From: DASQZJ01 sp035638775
GTDB taxonomy: Bacteria; Pseudomonadota; Gammaproteobacteria; UBA5335; SLRW01
Reading direction: 5' to 3'
Length of the DNA: 64,000 nucleotides
Assembly: GCA_035638775.1 (NCBI GenBank)
Contig: DASQZJ010000014.1
Span: 1-64,000, forward strand
Part shown: positions 7,846 through 18,801 of the stretch, one piece after another
Numbering within the stretch: position 1 is the stretch's first letter
How the letters are laid out: the number at the start of each line of letters is the position of its first letter
Notes under the pieces: model-generated
Databases searched by the model: none
Seen by the model: only the letters and a program-made list of their open reading frames with translations
What the model was told of the DNA's origin: nothing
Position numbers and translations under genes: made by a program

Positions 7846-9192
7846 TCACGCCGCACTCCTCTTCTGCGGCTTGAACTTCACCGGCAGCCTGCTGATGGCG
7901 TTGACGAAGTTGTTGGGGGCGATCTCCATGCCGCCCGCGTACTCCATGTCCGGGAAGCGGGTCAGGATCTGGCGATAGACCTCCTGCAACTGCATCTTGG
8001 CGATGCGGTTGCCGATGCACACGTGGGTACCGATGCCGAACGCGAGGTGCTTGCTGGCGTTGGCGCGGGTGACGTCGAAGGTGTCGGGGTTCGCGAACAC
8101 CTCCGGATCACGGTTGGCGCTTCCGTACCACATCACGACTTTCTCGCCCTCGGCGATCTTCTGGCCCCGGACCTCGGCATCCTCGGTCGCGGTCCGGCGC
8201 ATGTGGATCACCGGGGTGACCATGCGGATCGCCTCCTCGACCATGTTCGGCAGCAGGTCGAAGTCCGCCAGCACCTTCTCCTTCTGCTCCGGGTTCTCGG
8301 TGAGCAGCTTCATGGTTCCGGAGAGGCTGTTGCGGGTAGTGTCGTTGCCGGCGAACACGATCAGGATCCAGGAGCCGTCCAGGTACTCGTCCGGGAGCAG
8401 CTCGCCGTCCACGGTGGCGTTGGCAATCGCCGAGAGCAGGTCATCGGTCGGCTCCTTGCGCCGCCGGATCAGCATGTCGTAACCATACTCGAACATCTCC
8501 TTGTTCATCTCGAGGAACTCGCCGAAGAACTTGAAGTCCTCCTCGCTCGCCTCCTTGCCGTTCTCGATCTTCGTGGCGATGTTCTGCGCCATCTCCAGGT
8601 AGCGCATCCAGCGGATGAACTTCGGGCGGTCCCCCTCGGGGATGCCGAGCATCTCGGACAGGGTAAACAGCGGCAGCTCCGCGGACAGGTTCTCGACCAG
8701 GTCGCACTCGCCCATCGGCGCGATGTTGTCCAGCAGCTGCCCGGCCTTGACCTGCACCTTCTTGTGCAGCTCGTTCACGAAGCTGGGCTTGAAGTAGGGC
8801 ATGTGCTGCGTGCGCAGCTCCATGTGCTCCGGGTTGTCCATCGCGATCATGTTGTCGACGTTCGCGCGGAACAGCCGCTGGTCCCGCATCTCCTTCGAGC
8901 CGTAGTTGATCAGGATGCCTCCCTTGCCCGAGGAGAAGGTCTTCGGCGTGAGCGAGACCTTCTTGATGTCCTCGTAGCGCGTCACCACCCAGAAACCGCC
9001 GAACTGTTCGTCCGGATGCCAGTAGACGGGCGCCTTGTCGCGCAGCGTGGCAAACGCTTCATACGGCTGGCCGTGATTCGCGAACAGGTTGAGGTCCTGC
9101 AGATCGACCGGTGCCTCGATGGGGTAGGTCTTCCCGTACTTCGGCTCCTGCGGTCCCTCCTCGACCAGGGTTTCACTCAGCGGCTGCAACAT
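7846..9192 (-). CDS. cytochrome P450 (bacterial class I, soluble)
   Basis: The 448-residue protein has all P450 signatures: I-helix FAGNDTTRNS (O2 activation), K-helix EEAIR (ExxR), the PERF-region segment ANPDTFDVTR, and the heme loop FGIGTHVCIG with Cys392 as thiolate ligand. There is no membrane anchor. The overall pattern is like bacterial terpene or steroid hydroxylases of the CYP108/CYP111/CYP125 kind, but the family number cannot be set by eye. GGAGGTGGAACC precedes the ATG. Ferredoxin and ferredoxin reductase genes lie upstream on the same strand, giving a complete electron-transfer chain. Confidence 0.9.
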   Translation of the reverse strand: MLQPLSETLVEEGPQEPKYGKTYPIEAPVDLQDLNLFANHGQPYEAFATLRDKAPVYWHPDEQFGGFWVVTRYEDIKKVSLTPKTFSSGKGGILINYGSKEMRDQRLFRANVDNMIAMDNPEHMELRTQHMPYFKPSFVNELHKKVQVKAGQLLDNIAPMGECDLVENLSAELPLFTLSEMLGIPEGDRPKFIRWMRYLEMAQNIATKIENGKEASEEDFKFFGEFLEMNKEMFEYGYDMLIRRRKEPTDDLLSAIANATVDGELLPDEYLDGSWILIVFAGNDTTRNSLSGTMKLLTENPEQKEKVLADFDLLPNMVEEAIRMVTPVIHMRRTATEDAEVRGQKIAEGEKVVMWYGSANRDPEVFANPDTFDVTRANASKHLAFGIGTHVCIGNRIAKMQLQEVYRQILTRFPDMEYAGGMEIAPNNFVNAISRLPVKFKPQKRSAA

Positions 9193-9315
9193 GGTTCCAC
9201 CTCCGGATCATTGCGCAGACGGGGAAAGCAGCCCGTTGCCCCCCGCCCCGTGCCTGCAGAATATTCGCTGCCGCGCCGCCGGCCCGGTTCCGGCCGGCCG
9301 GGCGTCGCGGTGATA

Positions 9316-9341
9316 CTAACTGCATTTGGATTCGACGTTAG
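9316..9341 (-). promoter_or_regulatory. candidate operator/promoter for the P450 gene
   Basis: Arms CTAAC (9316-9320) and GACGTTAG (9334-9341) form an interrupted dyad 124 bases upstream of the P450 start. GACGTTAG recurs at 11106-11113 ahead of the ferredoxin reductase gene, there as a compact near-palindrome. On the minus strand TAGTAT could serve as a -10. Assignment as a shared regulator site is inference. Confidence 0.35.
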
Positions 9342-9392
9342 ACACCACGGATGTGCACGTCAAGCAAAAGACCGGGGCGCGGGCCGGCCGCG

Positions 9393-9713
9393 CTATCCCT
9401 GCTCCTCGGGCATGTACAGGACCAGCCCGTCGAGCTCGTCGCCGAGGGTGATCTGGCAGGACAGGCGGCTGCTCTCGCGCAGGTTCTCGCTCATCTCCAG
9501 CATCGCCTGCTCATCGTCGCTCTTCGGCGGCAGCATCCCCATCCACTCGTCCGGCACGTAGACCATGCAGGTCGCGCAGGAGCACGAGCCCCCGCACTCG
9601 GCCTCGATGCCCTCGATCAGGTTCTGCACCGCCGCCTCCATGGCCGAGATGCCGGGCTCGGCCTCGACCGTGTGCTCGCTGCCGTCGTGGGCGATATAGG
9701 TAACCTTGACCAC
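9393..9713 (-). CDS. 2Fe-2S ferredoxin, putidaredoxin/adrenodoxin type
   Basis: The 106-residue protein has the vertebrate-type cluster motif C40-x5-C46-x2-C49 (in AECGGSCSCATC) and the fourth ligand C86 in RLSCQI. An extra Cys44 lies inside the loop, where putidaredoxin has Ala. It should carry single electrons from the reductase to the adjacent P450. The start is GTG, with AGAGGA upstream. It sits between the P450 gene and the reductase gene on one strand, with gaps of 200 and 62 bases. ISC-type ferredoxins share the fold, but the context makes a P450 partner far more likely. Confidence 0.9.
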   Translation of the reverse strand: MVKVTYIAHDGSEHTVEAEPGISAMEAAVQNLIEGIEAECGGSCSCATCMVYVPDEWMGMLPPKSDDEQAMLEMSENLRESSRLSCQITLGDELDGLVLYMPEEQG

Positions 9714-9775
9714 CGGGTGTCCTCTGGCTCAGCAGGGAATGGAAGACGCGTGCCGCGGCACCGGGATGCCGCCCG

Positions 9776-10993
9776 TCACGCCAGCTCCTTGAGATCGACC
9801 GACTCGTCGGCCAGCGTGGCGGGAGCCACCTGTGCCCGGGCGCCCACCAGCTTGCGCCCGGCGATGTATTCCTTGGTACGGTTGATCGCGTCGACCGCGA
9901 TCACCACCCCCTCGCGCAGGTAGAAGACCGCGAAGGAGCGCCCCTCGTCCGGGTTGCCGCGAACCACGGTCCGGTCGTAGCCGTGCGAGAGCCCCGCGAT
10001 CTGCAGCCGGACGTCGTACTGCTCCGACCAGAACCAGGGCACCGGGTCGTAGGGCTTGTCCTGGCCGGCCAGGGTCGCCGCCGCCGCGCGTGCCTGCTCG
10101 TTGGCGTTCTGCACGCACTCCAGGCGTACCCGCCGGCCGTAGAGGGCGCTGGGAAAGCTCGTGCAGTCGCCGGCCGCGCAGATGTCCGGATCGCTGGTGC
10201 GGGTGCGGTCGTCGACCACGATGCCGTCGTCCACTTCCAGCCCCGCCTCCGCCGCCAGGGCCGTATCCGGCAGGATGCCGACCCCGATCAGCACCAGGTC
10301 CGCCGGAAACGCCTCGCCGTCCCGGCAGACCACGCGCTCCACCGTCGCGTCGCCCTCCAGCCGCGCCACCGGCAGCGAGCTGTGGATCGAGACGCACTCC
10401 TCCGCGTGCATGCGCTCGTAGAAGCGGGACACGGTCTCGTCCACCACGCGCGACATGACCCGGTCCTCGGCCTCGATCACGCGCACGTCCAGTCCGGCCT
10501 TGACCGCCACGGCGGCCACCTCCAGGCCGATGTAGCCGCCGCCCACGATCACCAGCCGGGCCCCGGGACGCAGGTGCTCCCGGATCCCGTCGACGTCGGC
10601 CACGGTGCGCAGGTAGTGCACGCCGGCCAGCTCCCCGCCGGGAATCTCCAGGCGCCGCACCCGGCTGCCGGTGGCCAGCAGCAGCTTCGAATACTCCAGC
10701 GAGCCCCCGTCCGCCAGCGTCACGCGCCGGCCCGCGCGATCGATGCTCTCCACCGGGCTGCCCAGGCGCAGCTCCACCCCGTGCTGCTCGTAGAAGGCTT
10801 CGGGCTTGATCAGGATGCGCTCGAACGCCAGCTCGCCGGCCATGTATTTCTTCGACAGCGGCGGACGCTGGTAGGGCGCCACCGGCTCGGCACCGACCAG
10901 GGTCACGCCGCCCGTGAAACCCGCGCTGCGCAGACTGGCCGCCGCCTGCCCGGCGGCCTGGCCGCCGCCCACGATCACGATCCGATCACTCAT
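9776..10993 (-). CDS. NAD(P)H-dependent ferredoxin reductase (FAD), P450 redox partner
   Basis: The 405-residue flavoprotein opens with an FAD-binding motif, IVIVGGGQAAGQAAASLR, and has a second Rossmann motif, LVIVGGGYIGLEVAAVAVK, at about residues 146-164 for NAD(P)H. A late GDC motif (ICAAGDCTSFPS) contacts FAD. This is the putidaredoxin-reductase / rubredoxin-reductase class. I chose the ATG at 10993, which follows GGGGAAGACGAGG, over a TTG seven codons upstream. It completes the class I P450 system with the two genes downstream. Confidence 0.9.
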   Translation of the reverse strand: MSDRIVIVGGGQAAGQAAASLRSAGFTGGVTLVGAEPVAPYQRPPLSKKYMAGELAFERILIKPEAFYEQHGVELRLGSPVESIDRAGRRVTLADGGSLEYSKLLLATGSRVRRLEIPGGELAGVHYLRTVADVDGIREHLRPGARLVIVGGGYIGLEVAAVAVKAGLDVRVIEAEDRVMSRVVDETVSRFYERMHAEECVSIHSSLPVARLEGDATVERVVCRDGEAFPADLVLIGVGILPDTALAAEAGLEVDDGIVVDDRTRTSDPDICAAGDCTSFPSALYGRRVRLECVQNANEQARAAAATLAGQDKPYDPVPWFWSEQYDVRLQIAGLSHGYDRTVVRGNPDEGRSFAVFYLREGVVIAVDAINRTKEYIAGRKLVGARAQVAPATLADESVDLKELA

Positions 10994-11100
10994 CCTCGTC
11001 TTCCCCGTTTCCAAGTCGAGTTTGCCGCAACCCGGGCGCTACCGTACCAGAGCCGCGGGGCCCGGCGACCTGCGCGCCGACAGAATGGTGACGCATTACA

Positions 11101-11113
11101 CTAATGACGTTAG
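11101..11113. promoter_or_regulatory. near-palindromic site CTAATGACGTTAG upstream of ferredoxin reductase
   Basis: The arms CTAA and TTAG are perfect, and the inner positions partly match. It lies 108 bases upstream of the reductase start and shares GACGTTAG with the P450 leader. TetR- and MarR-type regulators bind sites of this kind, but no regulator gene is adjacent. Confidence 0.35.
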
Positions 11114-11153
11114 GTCCGGGATGGAAGCCCGTCCGGCGGACGGCGGTGCAGGC

Positions 11154-11609
11154 TCAGTCCAGCACGATCTCCTGCACGCGGTACTCCACCGCGTCTTCCA
11201 TCACGCGCCCCTGTGCCGCCGCCACGACCCGGTTCAGCCAGCGGTAGCGCGCGTCCCCCGTCTCGAAGCGCGGCTGGGTCACGAAATAGGTGTCGCCGAA
11301 CTCGATGGCGCCGCCTTCGGCCAGAACCTTGTTGACCTTTTCATTCAGCAGCACGATCCCCTGGTAGTGCATGTAGACGGACGCGCCGTCGTCGGTCTCC
11401 AGGATCACGCGCACGTCGACGTGCCCGGTACCCTCGGCATCGATGAGGAACCAGTCGGCCCCGCCCGGCCGTACGGCGCCCCGAATGCGGTCGCCGCCGA
11501 AGCTGCCACCGGTGATGTCGAACACGATGCGGGTACCCCAGGGGCCCTGCCCCATCTCCAGCGGCGTCTTCAGGTCGGCGTGAATGTCGAACAGCGGCTG
11601 CAGCTTCAT
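11154..11609 (-). CDS. DUF3237 (UPF0311) family protein
   Basis: The 151-residue protein matches the DUF3237 pattern: an N-terminal PLFDIHADLKTPLEMG, then GTRIVFDITGGSFGGDRIRG, GGADWFLIDAEG, a middle VILETDDGASVYMHYQG and a C-terminal YFVTQPRFETGDARYRWLN. Members are small beta-barrel proteins, often found in catabolic clusters for aromatics, steroids and terpenes, with no settled reaction. GAGGAGACCGC precedes the ATG. It is upstream of and co-directional with the P450 redox genes, so it is probably part of the same pathway. Confidence 0.85.
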   Translation of the reverse strand: MKLQPLFDIHADLKTPLEMGQGPWGTRIVFDITGGSFGGDRIRGAVRPGGADWFLIDAEGTGHVDVRVILETDDGASVYMHYQGIVLLNEKVNKVLAEGGAIEFGDTYFVTQPRFETGDARYRWLNRVVAAAQGRVMEDAVEYRVQEIVLD

Positions 11610-11719
11610 GCGGTCTCCTCAGATTCCGGGTCGTTTCGGTGCCTTGTCCCGACGTCGCGGACCGATCCGGGCGATTGGGGTAACATCGGCCCCTGATCCC
11701 AGTCCGTCCCGGGACCGAA

Positions 11720-12505
11720 ATGGCACAGACCGACCGCGAACCAGTTACCATTGATACCAGAACCCTGCCCCGCGGCGAAGCGGCGTGGGTGACCGTCGAC
11801 CGCCGCGAGCGCCTCAACGCGCTCGACAGTGGCCTGATGGACCGGCTCATGGCCGAGCTGGCCCCGTTGGCGGACCGGCGCGGGCTGCGCGCGGTGGTCC
11901 TCGCGGGAGCCGGCGGCAAGGCGTTCATCGGCGGCGCGGACATCGACGAGATGGCGCGCATCCGGAAGCCGGAGCAGGCCGAGGCGTTCATCCGCCGGGT
12001 GCACGGCGTGTGCCGGTGCCTGCGCGACCTGCCGGTGCCGGTGATCGCGCGCGTCGACGGCTACGCCCTCGGCGCCGGCATGGAGGTCGCCGCCGCCTGC
12101 GACGTCCGGGTCGCATCGACCGACGCGGTCTTCGGCATGCCGGAGGTGAAGGTCGGGATCCCCTCGGTGATCGAGGCGGCCCTGCTGCCCGGCCTGATCG
12201 GCTGGGGCCACACCCGCGAGCTGCTGCTGTTCGGCCGCAGCATCGACGCGGAGACGGCTTCGCGCTGGGGCTTCGTCGACCGCCTGGTGGCACCGGGCGA
12301 GCTGGATGCCGCCATCGACGAGTACCTGGACGCCCTGTCCGAAGCCGGCCCGCGCGCGGTCACGCGGCAGAAGCGGCTGATCCGGCAGTGGGAGGCGCTT
12401 CCGCTCGATGAGGCGATCGAGGCCGGCGTGCGGGCTTTTGCCGCCGCCTGGGATGAAGACGAGCCGGTCGCCATGCTGGATGCCTTCACCCGACAGCGAC
12501 GCTAG
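11720..12505 (+). CDS. enoyl-CoA hydratase/isomerase family protein
   Basis: The 261-residue crotonase-fold protein has the oxyanion-hole segment AFIGGADI and the second GYALGAGMEVAAACD loop. One catalytic glutamate is kept in GMPEVKVG. The usual second glutamate region is replaced by PSVIEAALLP, so the reaction may be hydration, isomerisation or another crotonase reaction. It diverges from the DUF3237 gene with a 110-base gap. It is likely part of acyl-CoA breakdown linked to the P450 cluster. Confidence 0.82.
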   Translation: MAQTDREPVTIDTRTLPRGEAAWVTVDRRERLNALDSGLMDRLMAELAPLADRRGLRAVVLAGAGGKAFIGGADIDEMARIRKPEQAEAFIRRVHGVCRCLRDLPVPVIARVDGYALGAGMEVAAACDVRVASTDAVFGMPEVKVGIPSVIEAALLPGLIGWGHTRELLLFGRSIDAETASRWGFVDRLVAPGELDAAIDEYLDALSEAGPRAVTRQKRLIRQWEALPLDEAIEAGVRAFAAAWDEDEPVAMLDAFTRQRR

Positions 12506-12577
12506 CCGCCAGCCCCGCCCGCGGCGGCAAAGCCCGGCACACCCCGGGTCGGCCGAAGCCGTACCGCGCTGCCCGAC

Positions 12578-14455
<1,878 letters not shown>

Positions 14456-14627
14456 GTTTCACCTCGTAGTCGGGCAGGGCCCTGGTGCCCGCCGGCAAGG
14501 ATGCCCGTCAACACGGACAGCCGACGGGCGGAAGAATCCGCTCCGGCCGGGGACCGTCCGGGCCCGTGACGGCGCGCGGTGCTTCGGGGAGAAAGCCGGG
14601 GATGCTGCGACTGATGCACGATCATGC

Positions 14628-14731
14628 TGGTCTTCTCTCCCTACGCCGGCACTATCCGGATCAGGTTCGAAGGGTCACCGCGCTGCCTTCGGCCAGCGGT
14701 ATCTCAGCCTCTTGCCGAGGCTCCCCCGGAC
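14628..14731 (-). ncRNA. TPP riboswitch (THI element) in the thiC leader
   Basis: Read on the minus strand the leader contains GGGGGAGCC, then GAGGCTGAGATACC, then ACCCTTCGAACCTGATC and CCGGCGTAGGGA. These are the conserved thi-box segments in the correct order. It ends about 170 bases before the thiC start. Control by transcription termination or by RBS occlusion cannot be decided here. Confidence 0.95.
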
Positions 14732-14810
14732 GGTCCACTGTCGCTCTCACCGCCGCGTTTTTCAAGCCCGCGACCGCGCTGCCCGCCGGCGTGCCGACCG
14801 CTCCGCAGTA

Positions 14811-14839
14811 CTGACCAGTCGCCCGGCCCGTGATAGAAT
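14811..14839 (+). promoter_or_regulatory. candidate sigma-70 promoter for the pcm-like gene
   Basis: CTGACC at 14811-14816 and TAGAAT at 14834-14839 are separated by 17 bases. The pair lies 41 bases upstream of the ATG at 14881 and points away from the thiC leader. Confidence 0.45.
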
Positions 14840-14880
14840 CGCGCCTTCTCAGCCGTGGGCATCCCAGCGGAGTCAGCGTC

Positions 14881-15546
14881 ATGACAGAACTCGATATCGA
14901 ACGCGCCCGTCGCAACATGATCAGCCAGCAGGTGCGCGCCTGGGAAGTGCTGAACCAGCGGGTGCTGGAGATGCTGGAGCAGATGCCGCGGGAACGCTTC
15001 ACGCCGGAGCGCTATCGCACCCTCGCCTATTCCGACACCCAGATCCCGCTGGCCCACGGCGAGGTGATGATGGAGCCCAAGGTCGAAGGCCGCCTGCTCC
15101 AGGCGCTGGACATCCAGCCCGGGGACCGCGTGCTGGAGATCGGTACCGGCACGGGCTACCTGACGGCATGCCTGGCCAACCTGGCCGGCAGCGTCCACAG
15201 CGTGGAGATCCACGAGGATTTCCTGGATCCGGCCGCCGGGCGCCTGCGCGAGCTCGGCATCGAGAACGTCACCCTGGACTCGGAGGACGCCGCGCGCGGC
15301 TTCAGCGATCCCGACCGTCGCTTCGACGCAATCGCGGTGACCGGGTCGCTTCCGACGCTGCACTACGGCTTCCACCGCAGCCTCGAGATCGGTGGACGGC
15401 TGTTCGTGATCGTCGGCACCCAGCCGATCATGGAGGCCCTGCTCATCACCCGCATGGGCGAGCAGGAATGGTCCACCGAGAGCCTGTTCGAGACCGATCT
15501 TCCGGCACTGCGCAATCTCGAGGCGCCCAGCGACTTTTCTTTCTGA
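14881..15546 (+). CDS. protein-L-isoaspartate O-methyltransferase-like protein
   Basis: The 221-residue SAM-dependent methyltransferase has motif I VLEIGTGTGYLTACLA and the PCMT-type N-terminal region, with a substrate loop LAHGEVMMEP in place of the more usual ISQPYMVA. It therefore belongs to the Pcm family, but may not repair isoaspartate in the standard way. Copies of this divergent type commonly precede a rhodanese gene and tolC in gammaproteobacteria, as here. The ATG at 14881 fits the family N-terminus better than an upstream in-frame ATG. Confidence 0.8.
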   Translation: MTELDIERARRNMISQQVRAWEVLNQRVLEMLEQMPRERFTPERYRTLAYSDTQIPLAHGEVMMEPKVEGRLLQALDIQPGDRVLEIGTGTGYLTACLANLAGSVHSVEIHEDFLDPAAGRLRELGIENVTLDSEDAARGFSDPDRRFDAIAVTGSLPTLHYGFHRSLEIGGRLFVIVGTQPIMEALLITRMGEQEWSTESLFETDLPALRNLEAPSDFSF

Positions 15547-15611
15547 GCAGCCCTTCGGCGCCCCGGGCCCCCTCCGGAACGAGTCACCGAACCGACGGGA
15601 CGGTGCATGCA

Positions 15612-15932
15612 ATGCAGGAAATCCGGCCGAGCGAGCTCGCACGAAAGCTGCGCGGGGCGTCCCGGCCCCCGCTGGTGATCGACGTGCGCGAACCCTGGGA
15701 GTACGAGCGGGCGCGCATCGAAGGCTCGGAGCTGATTCCGATGGGCGAGGTCCCGGCCCGCCTGAACGATTTCGACCCGGAACGCGAGACCGTCGTCGTC
15801 TGCCACTATGGCAGCCGCAGCGCGCAGGTCGCATCGTTGCTCGAGAGCGCGGGGCTGCGGCGGGTGCTCAACCTGCAGGGCGGGATCGACGCCTGGTCCC
15901 GCGACGTCGACCATTCGGTCCCGCGGTACTGA
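15612..15932 (+). CDS. single-domain rhodanese-like sulfurtransferase
   Basis: The 106-residue rhodanese domain has IDVREPWEY and the active loop CHYGSRS with Cys64. It should carry a persulfide in cytosolic sulfur transfer. The substrate is unknown. It lies between the pcm-like gene and tolC, an order kept in related bacteria. An in-frame GTG three codons upstream is an alternative start. Confidence 0.85.
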   Translation: MQEIRPSELARKLRGASRPPLVIDVREPWEYERARIEGSELIPMGEVPARLNDFDPERETVVVCHYGSRSAQVASLLESAGLRRVLNLQGGIDAWSRDVDHSVPRY

Positions 15933-15960
15933 CCAACGCCGACGACACAAGGGAAGCGCA

Positions 15961-17310
15961 ATGCCGAAACTGACGGGTACCCTGCTGCTTGCCGGCCTGC
16001 TCCTCGCGGGGCTCGCCAGTCCGGCACACGCCGCCGACCTGATGGCCGTGTACAAGCAGGCCCTGCAGAACGATCCGCAGATCAAGCAGGCCGAGGCCGC
16101 CTACAACGCGGCCCGGCAGCAGCACCCCGAGGCCCGCGGCGCGCTGCTGCCCCAGCTGGTGCTCACCGGCAACTACAACCGCCTGAAGCAGAGCTACAAG
16201 AAGTACCAGATCAACGCCCCGGGCTTCGGGGGCACGAATCCGAGCGACTACAACGGCACCTATCCCAGCTACAGCTACGGCCTGGAGCTGCAGCAGGCAT
16301 TGTTCGACGCCCCCGCCTTCGCCCAGCTCCGCCAGGCGGATGCGAGCATCGGCAAGGCCGAGGCACAATACAGCTATGCCCAGCAGCAGCTGATCCTGCG
16401 CACCGCCCAGGCGTACTTCGGGCTGCTGTCGGCCCGGGACAACCTGCGCTTCGCCCAGGTGGAGAAGAAGGCCATCGGACAGCAGCTGAAGCAGGCCGAG
16501 CACCAGTACAAGGTGGGCGTGATCGCCAACACCGGGGTGCAGGAAGCGCGCGCCCGTTACGATCAGGCCAGCGCGCAGGTCATCAGCGCCCGGCACAAGG
16601 TCGACACCGCCCGTGAGCAGATCCGGGAGATCATCGGCAGCCTGCCGCAGAGCCTGACGCCGCTCGGCCAGAACGTACCGCTGATGCCGCCGCGGCCCGA
16701 TTCCGCCGACAAGTGGGTGGCCCAGGCGATGAAGAACAACCTGCAGCTCATGGCCGCGAACTTCCAGCTCAAGGCGGCGAAGGACCAGGTCAGCGTGCGA
16801 CGGGACAAACGGCTGCCGAAGATCCAGCTGGTCGGGAGCATCAAGCGGGACAGCAGCGAGTCGCCGTTCCTCAACTCGACCTCCAACGACGCCGTTGTCG
16901 GGGTGCAGCTCAACATGCCGCTGTTCACCGGCGGCTCCATGACGTCCTCGATTCACCAGGCACGCTACCAGGAGACGCAGGCGCAGCAGCAGGTGGTGCA
17001 ACAGCAGCGCGCGACCGAGCGGAGCACCCGGGACACGTTCCAGGGGGTCAATTCCGACATCAGCGAGGTCAAGGCGCTCCGGCAGACGGTGAAGTCCGCG
17101 CGCACCGCCCTGGCGGCCACCAAGTCCGGCCACGAGGTGGGGACCCGCACCATGGTGGACGTGCTCAACGCCCGGCAGGATCTCTACAAGGCCCAGCGCG
17201 ACTACGCCAACGCGCGCTATCAGTACATTCTCGACCGCCTCAAGCTGAAGCTGTCCACCGGCGAGCTCACCCGCCAGGACCTCGAGCAGATCAACAACTG
17301 GCTGAAGTGA
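15961..17310 (+). CDS. tolC: TolC family outer-membrane efflux channel
   Basis: The 449-residue protein has a clean signal peptide ending in ASPAHA-AD near residue 24. Two similar halves follow, each with long amphipathic helices rich in Gln and Ala, as in TolC (DLMAVYKQALQNDPQIKQAE, and the second repeat from about residue 235). It forms the trimeric outer-membrane exit duct for RND efflux pumps and type I secretion. It ends 10 bases before the convergent waaA stop. Confidence 0.93.
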   Translation: MPKLTGTLLLAGLLLAGLASPAHAADLMAVYKQALQNDPQIKQAEAAYNAARQQHPEARGALLPQLVLTGNYNRLKQSYKKYQINAPGFGGTNPSDYNGTYPSYSYGLELQQALFDAPAFAQLRQADASIGKAEAQYSYAQQQLILRTAQAYFGLLSARDNLRFAQVEKKAIGQQLKQAEHQYKVGVIANTGVQEARARYDQASAQVISARHKVDTAREQIREIIGSLPQSLTPLGQNVPLMPPRPDSADKWVAQAMKNNLQLMAANFQLKAAKDQVSVRRDKRLPKIQLVGSIKRDSSESPFLNSTSNDAVVGVQLNMPLFTGGSMTSSIHQARYQETQAQQQVVQQQRATERSTRDTFQGVNSDISEVKALRQTVKSARTALAATKSGHEVGTRTMVDVLNARQDLYKAQRDYANARYQYILDRLKLKLSTGELTRQDLEQINNWLK

Positions 17311-17320
17311 GGACGCCGCG

Positions 17321-18598
17321 TCAGGCCGCGGACCCGCCCAGGTACGGGGCCAGCTCGCGCAGGAGCGAGTCGAGCACGCCGCCGTTGCGACGCACCAGGT
17401 CCAGGCCCTGCTCTCCCATGGCGTGCGCGCGCTCCGGGTCGCCCATCAGGGACGCGACCGTCGCCGCCAGCTCGTCGGCGTTGCGCACGACCCTCAGGGC
17501 CCCCGCCTCTTCGAGCGCGGCGCTGATATCCGCGAAGTTGAACAGCTCCGGCCCGGTCAGCAGCGGCAGCCCCAGCGACGCCGGCTCCAGCAGGTTGTGG
17601 CCGCCCACGCGCACCAGGCTCCCCCCGACGAAGGCGATGTCCGCCGCGGCATAGTAGAGCATCAGCTCGCCCATGGTGTCGCCCAGGAACACGTCCGTGT
17701 GCGGCCCCGGCGTCTCGCCCGCGCTGCGCCGTGCCACCGCGAACCCCTGCCCGGTGCAGAGCGCGCCGGCCGCCGCGAAGCGATGCGGATGGCGCGGCAC
17801 CAGCAGCAGGAGAGCCTGCGGGATGCGCTGCCGGAGCGCACGGTGCGCGCGCAATACCTGTTCGTCTTCTCCCTCGTGGGTGCTCGCCGCGATCCATACC
17901 GGCCGACGCGGCCCCCACGACGCCCTCCATTGCAGCCCCTGTCGGCGGCCGGATGGATCGAACGGGAAGTCGAACTTCAGGTTGCCCGTGATCCGCAGGC
18001 GCTCGCGTGGCATCCCGAGCGTGTCCAGGCGGGATGCATCGGCTTCGCTCTGCGCGGCCGCAAGGGTCACCCGGGCCAGCGTCCATGCGACAAGCCGCCG
18101 CAATCGCCGGTAGGCCTGCAGGGAACGGCGCGAGATCCGGGCATTGGCAAGCACCACCGGGATCCCCCGGCGCCGGCACTGATTGAACAGGTTCGGCCAG
18201 AGCTCGGTCTCCATCACGATCGCGAGTTCCGGGTCGACCCGGTCCAGGAACCGGCGCACTGCACCCGGAAGATCCAGCGGAACGTAACAGTGCCGTACGC
18301 TGTCGCCGAAGGCGGCCCTGGCGCGCTCGCGCCCGGTGGGAGTGAAGGTCGTCACCACGACGCCGCTCTCCGGGCGCTCCGCCATGATCCGCCGGATCAA
18401 CGGCGTCGCCGCCATGACCTCGCCGACCGAGACCGCGTGGACCCAGATCGTGCGCCGGCGGTGCCCGGTCGGTTCCACGCGTCCGAAGCGCTCCTTCCAG
18501 TCGCGCCAGTAGCGCCGGTCACGCCGTCCCAGCAGCAACAGGTACGCCAGGGCCAGCGGAAGCAGGCAGCGGAACGCCAGTGAATAGACAGCCCTCAT
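17321..18598 (-). CDS. waaA: 3-deoxy-D-manno-octulosonic acid (Kdo) transferase
   Basis: The 425-residue inner-membrane glycosyltransferase adds Kdo from CMP-Kdo to lipid A precursor. It has an N-terminal membrane anchor followed by RRYWRDWKERFGRV, the family motif WVHAVSVGEV with the catalytic Glu, LMLYYAAADIAFVGGSL and GGHNLLEPASLGLP. Length equals that of E. coli WaaA. It is divergent from lpxL and near kdkA, giving a lipid A/inner-core locus. Confidence 0.96.
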   Translation of the reverse strand: MRAVYSLAFRCLLPLALAYLLLLGRRDRRYWRDWKERFGRVEPTGHRRRTIWVHAVSVGEVMAATPLIRRIMAERPESGVVVTTFTPTGRERARAAFGDSVRHCYVPLDLPGAVRRFLDRVDPELAIVMETELWPNLFNQCRRRGIPVVLANARISRRSLQAYRRLRRLVAWTLARVTLAAAQSEADASRLDTLGMPRERLRITGNLKFDFPFDPSGRRQGLQWRASWGPRRPVWIAASTHEGEDEQVLRAHRALRQRIPQALLLLVPRHPHRFAAAGALCTGQGFAVARRSAGETPGPHTDVFLGDTMGELMLYYAAADIAFVGGSLVRVGGHNLLEPASLGLPLLTGPELFNFADISAALEEAGALRVVRNADELAATVASLMGDPERAHAMGEQGLDLVRRNGGVLDSLLRELAPYLGGSAA

Positions 18599-18801
18599 TG
18601 CGACTCACCTGCCGGACGATCCGGGGGTACGGAGCGGCCCCCGCCTGTTGCGCGGATGCCCCGGCGAGGGGCACCGGCGGGGATGATGAAGGATCATACT
18701 AACCCGCCGGCGGGTGTCGCCACACGCGCGGCCCGCGCGATGTGGCGTTACCCCTTGCGGGGCCAGTAAACTTGCGCCTTTCCCAAGCAGGAACAGTCCC
18801 C

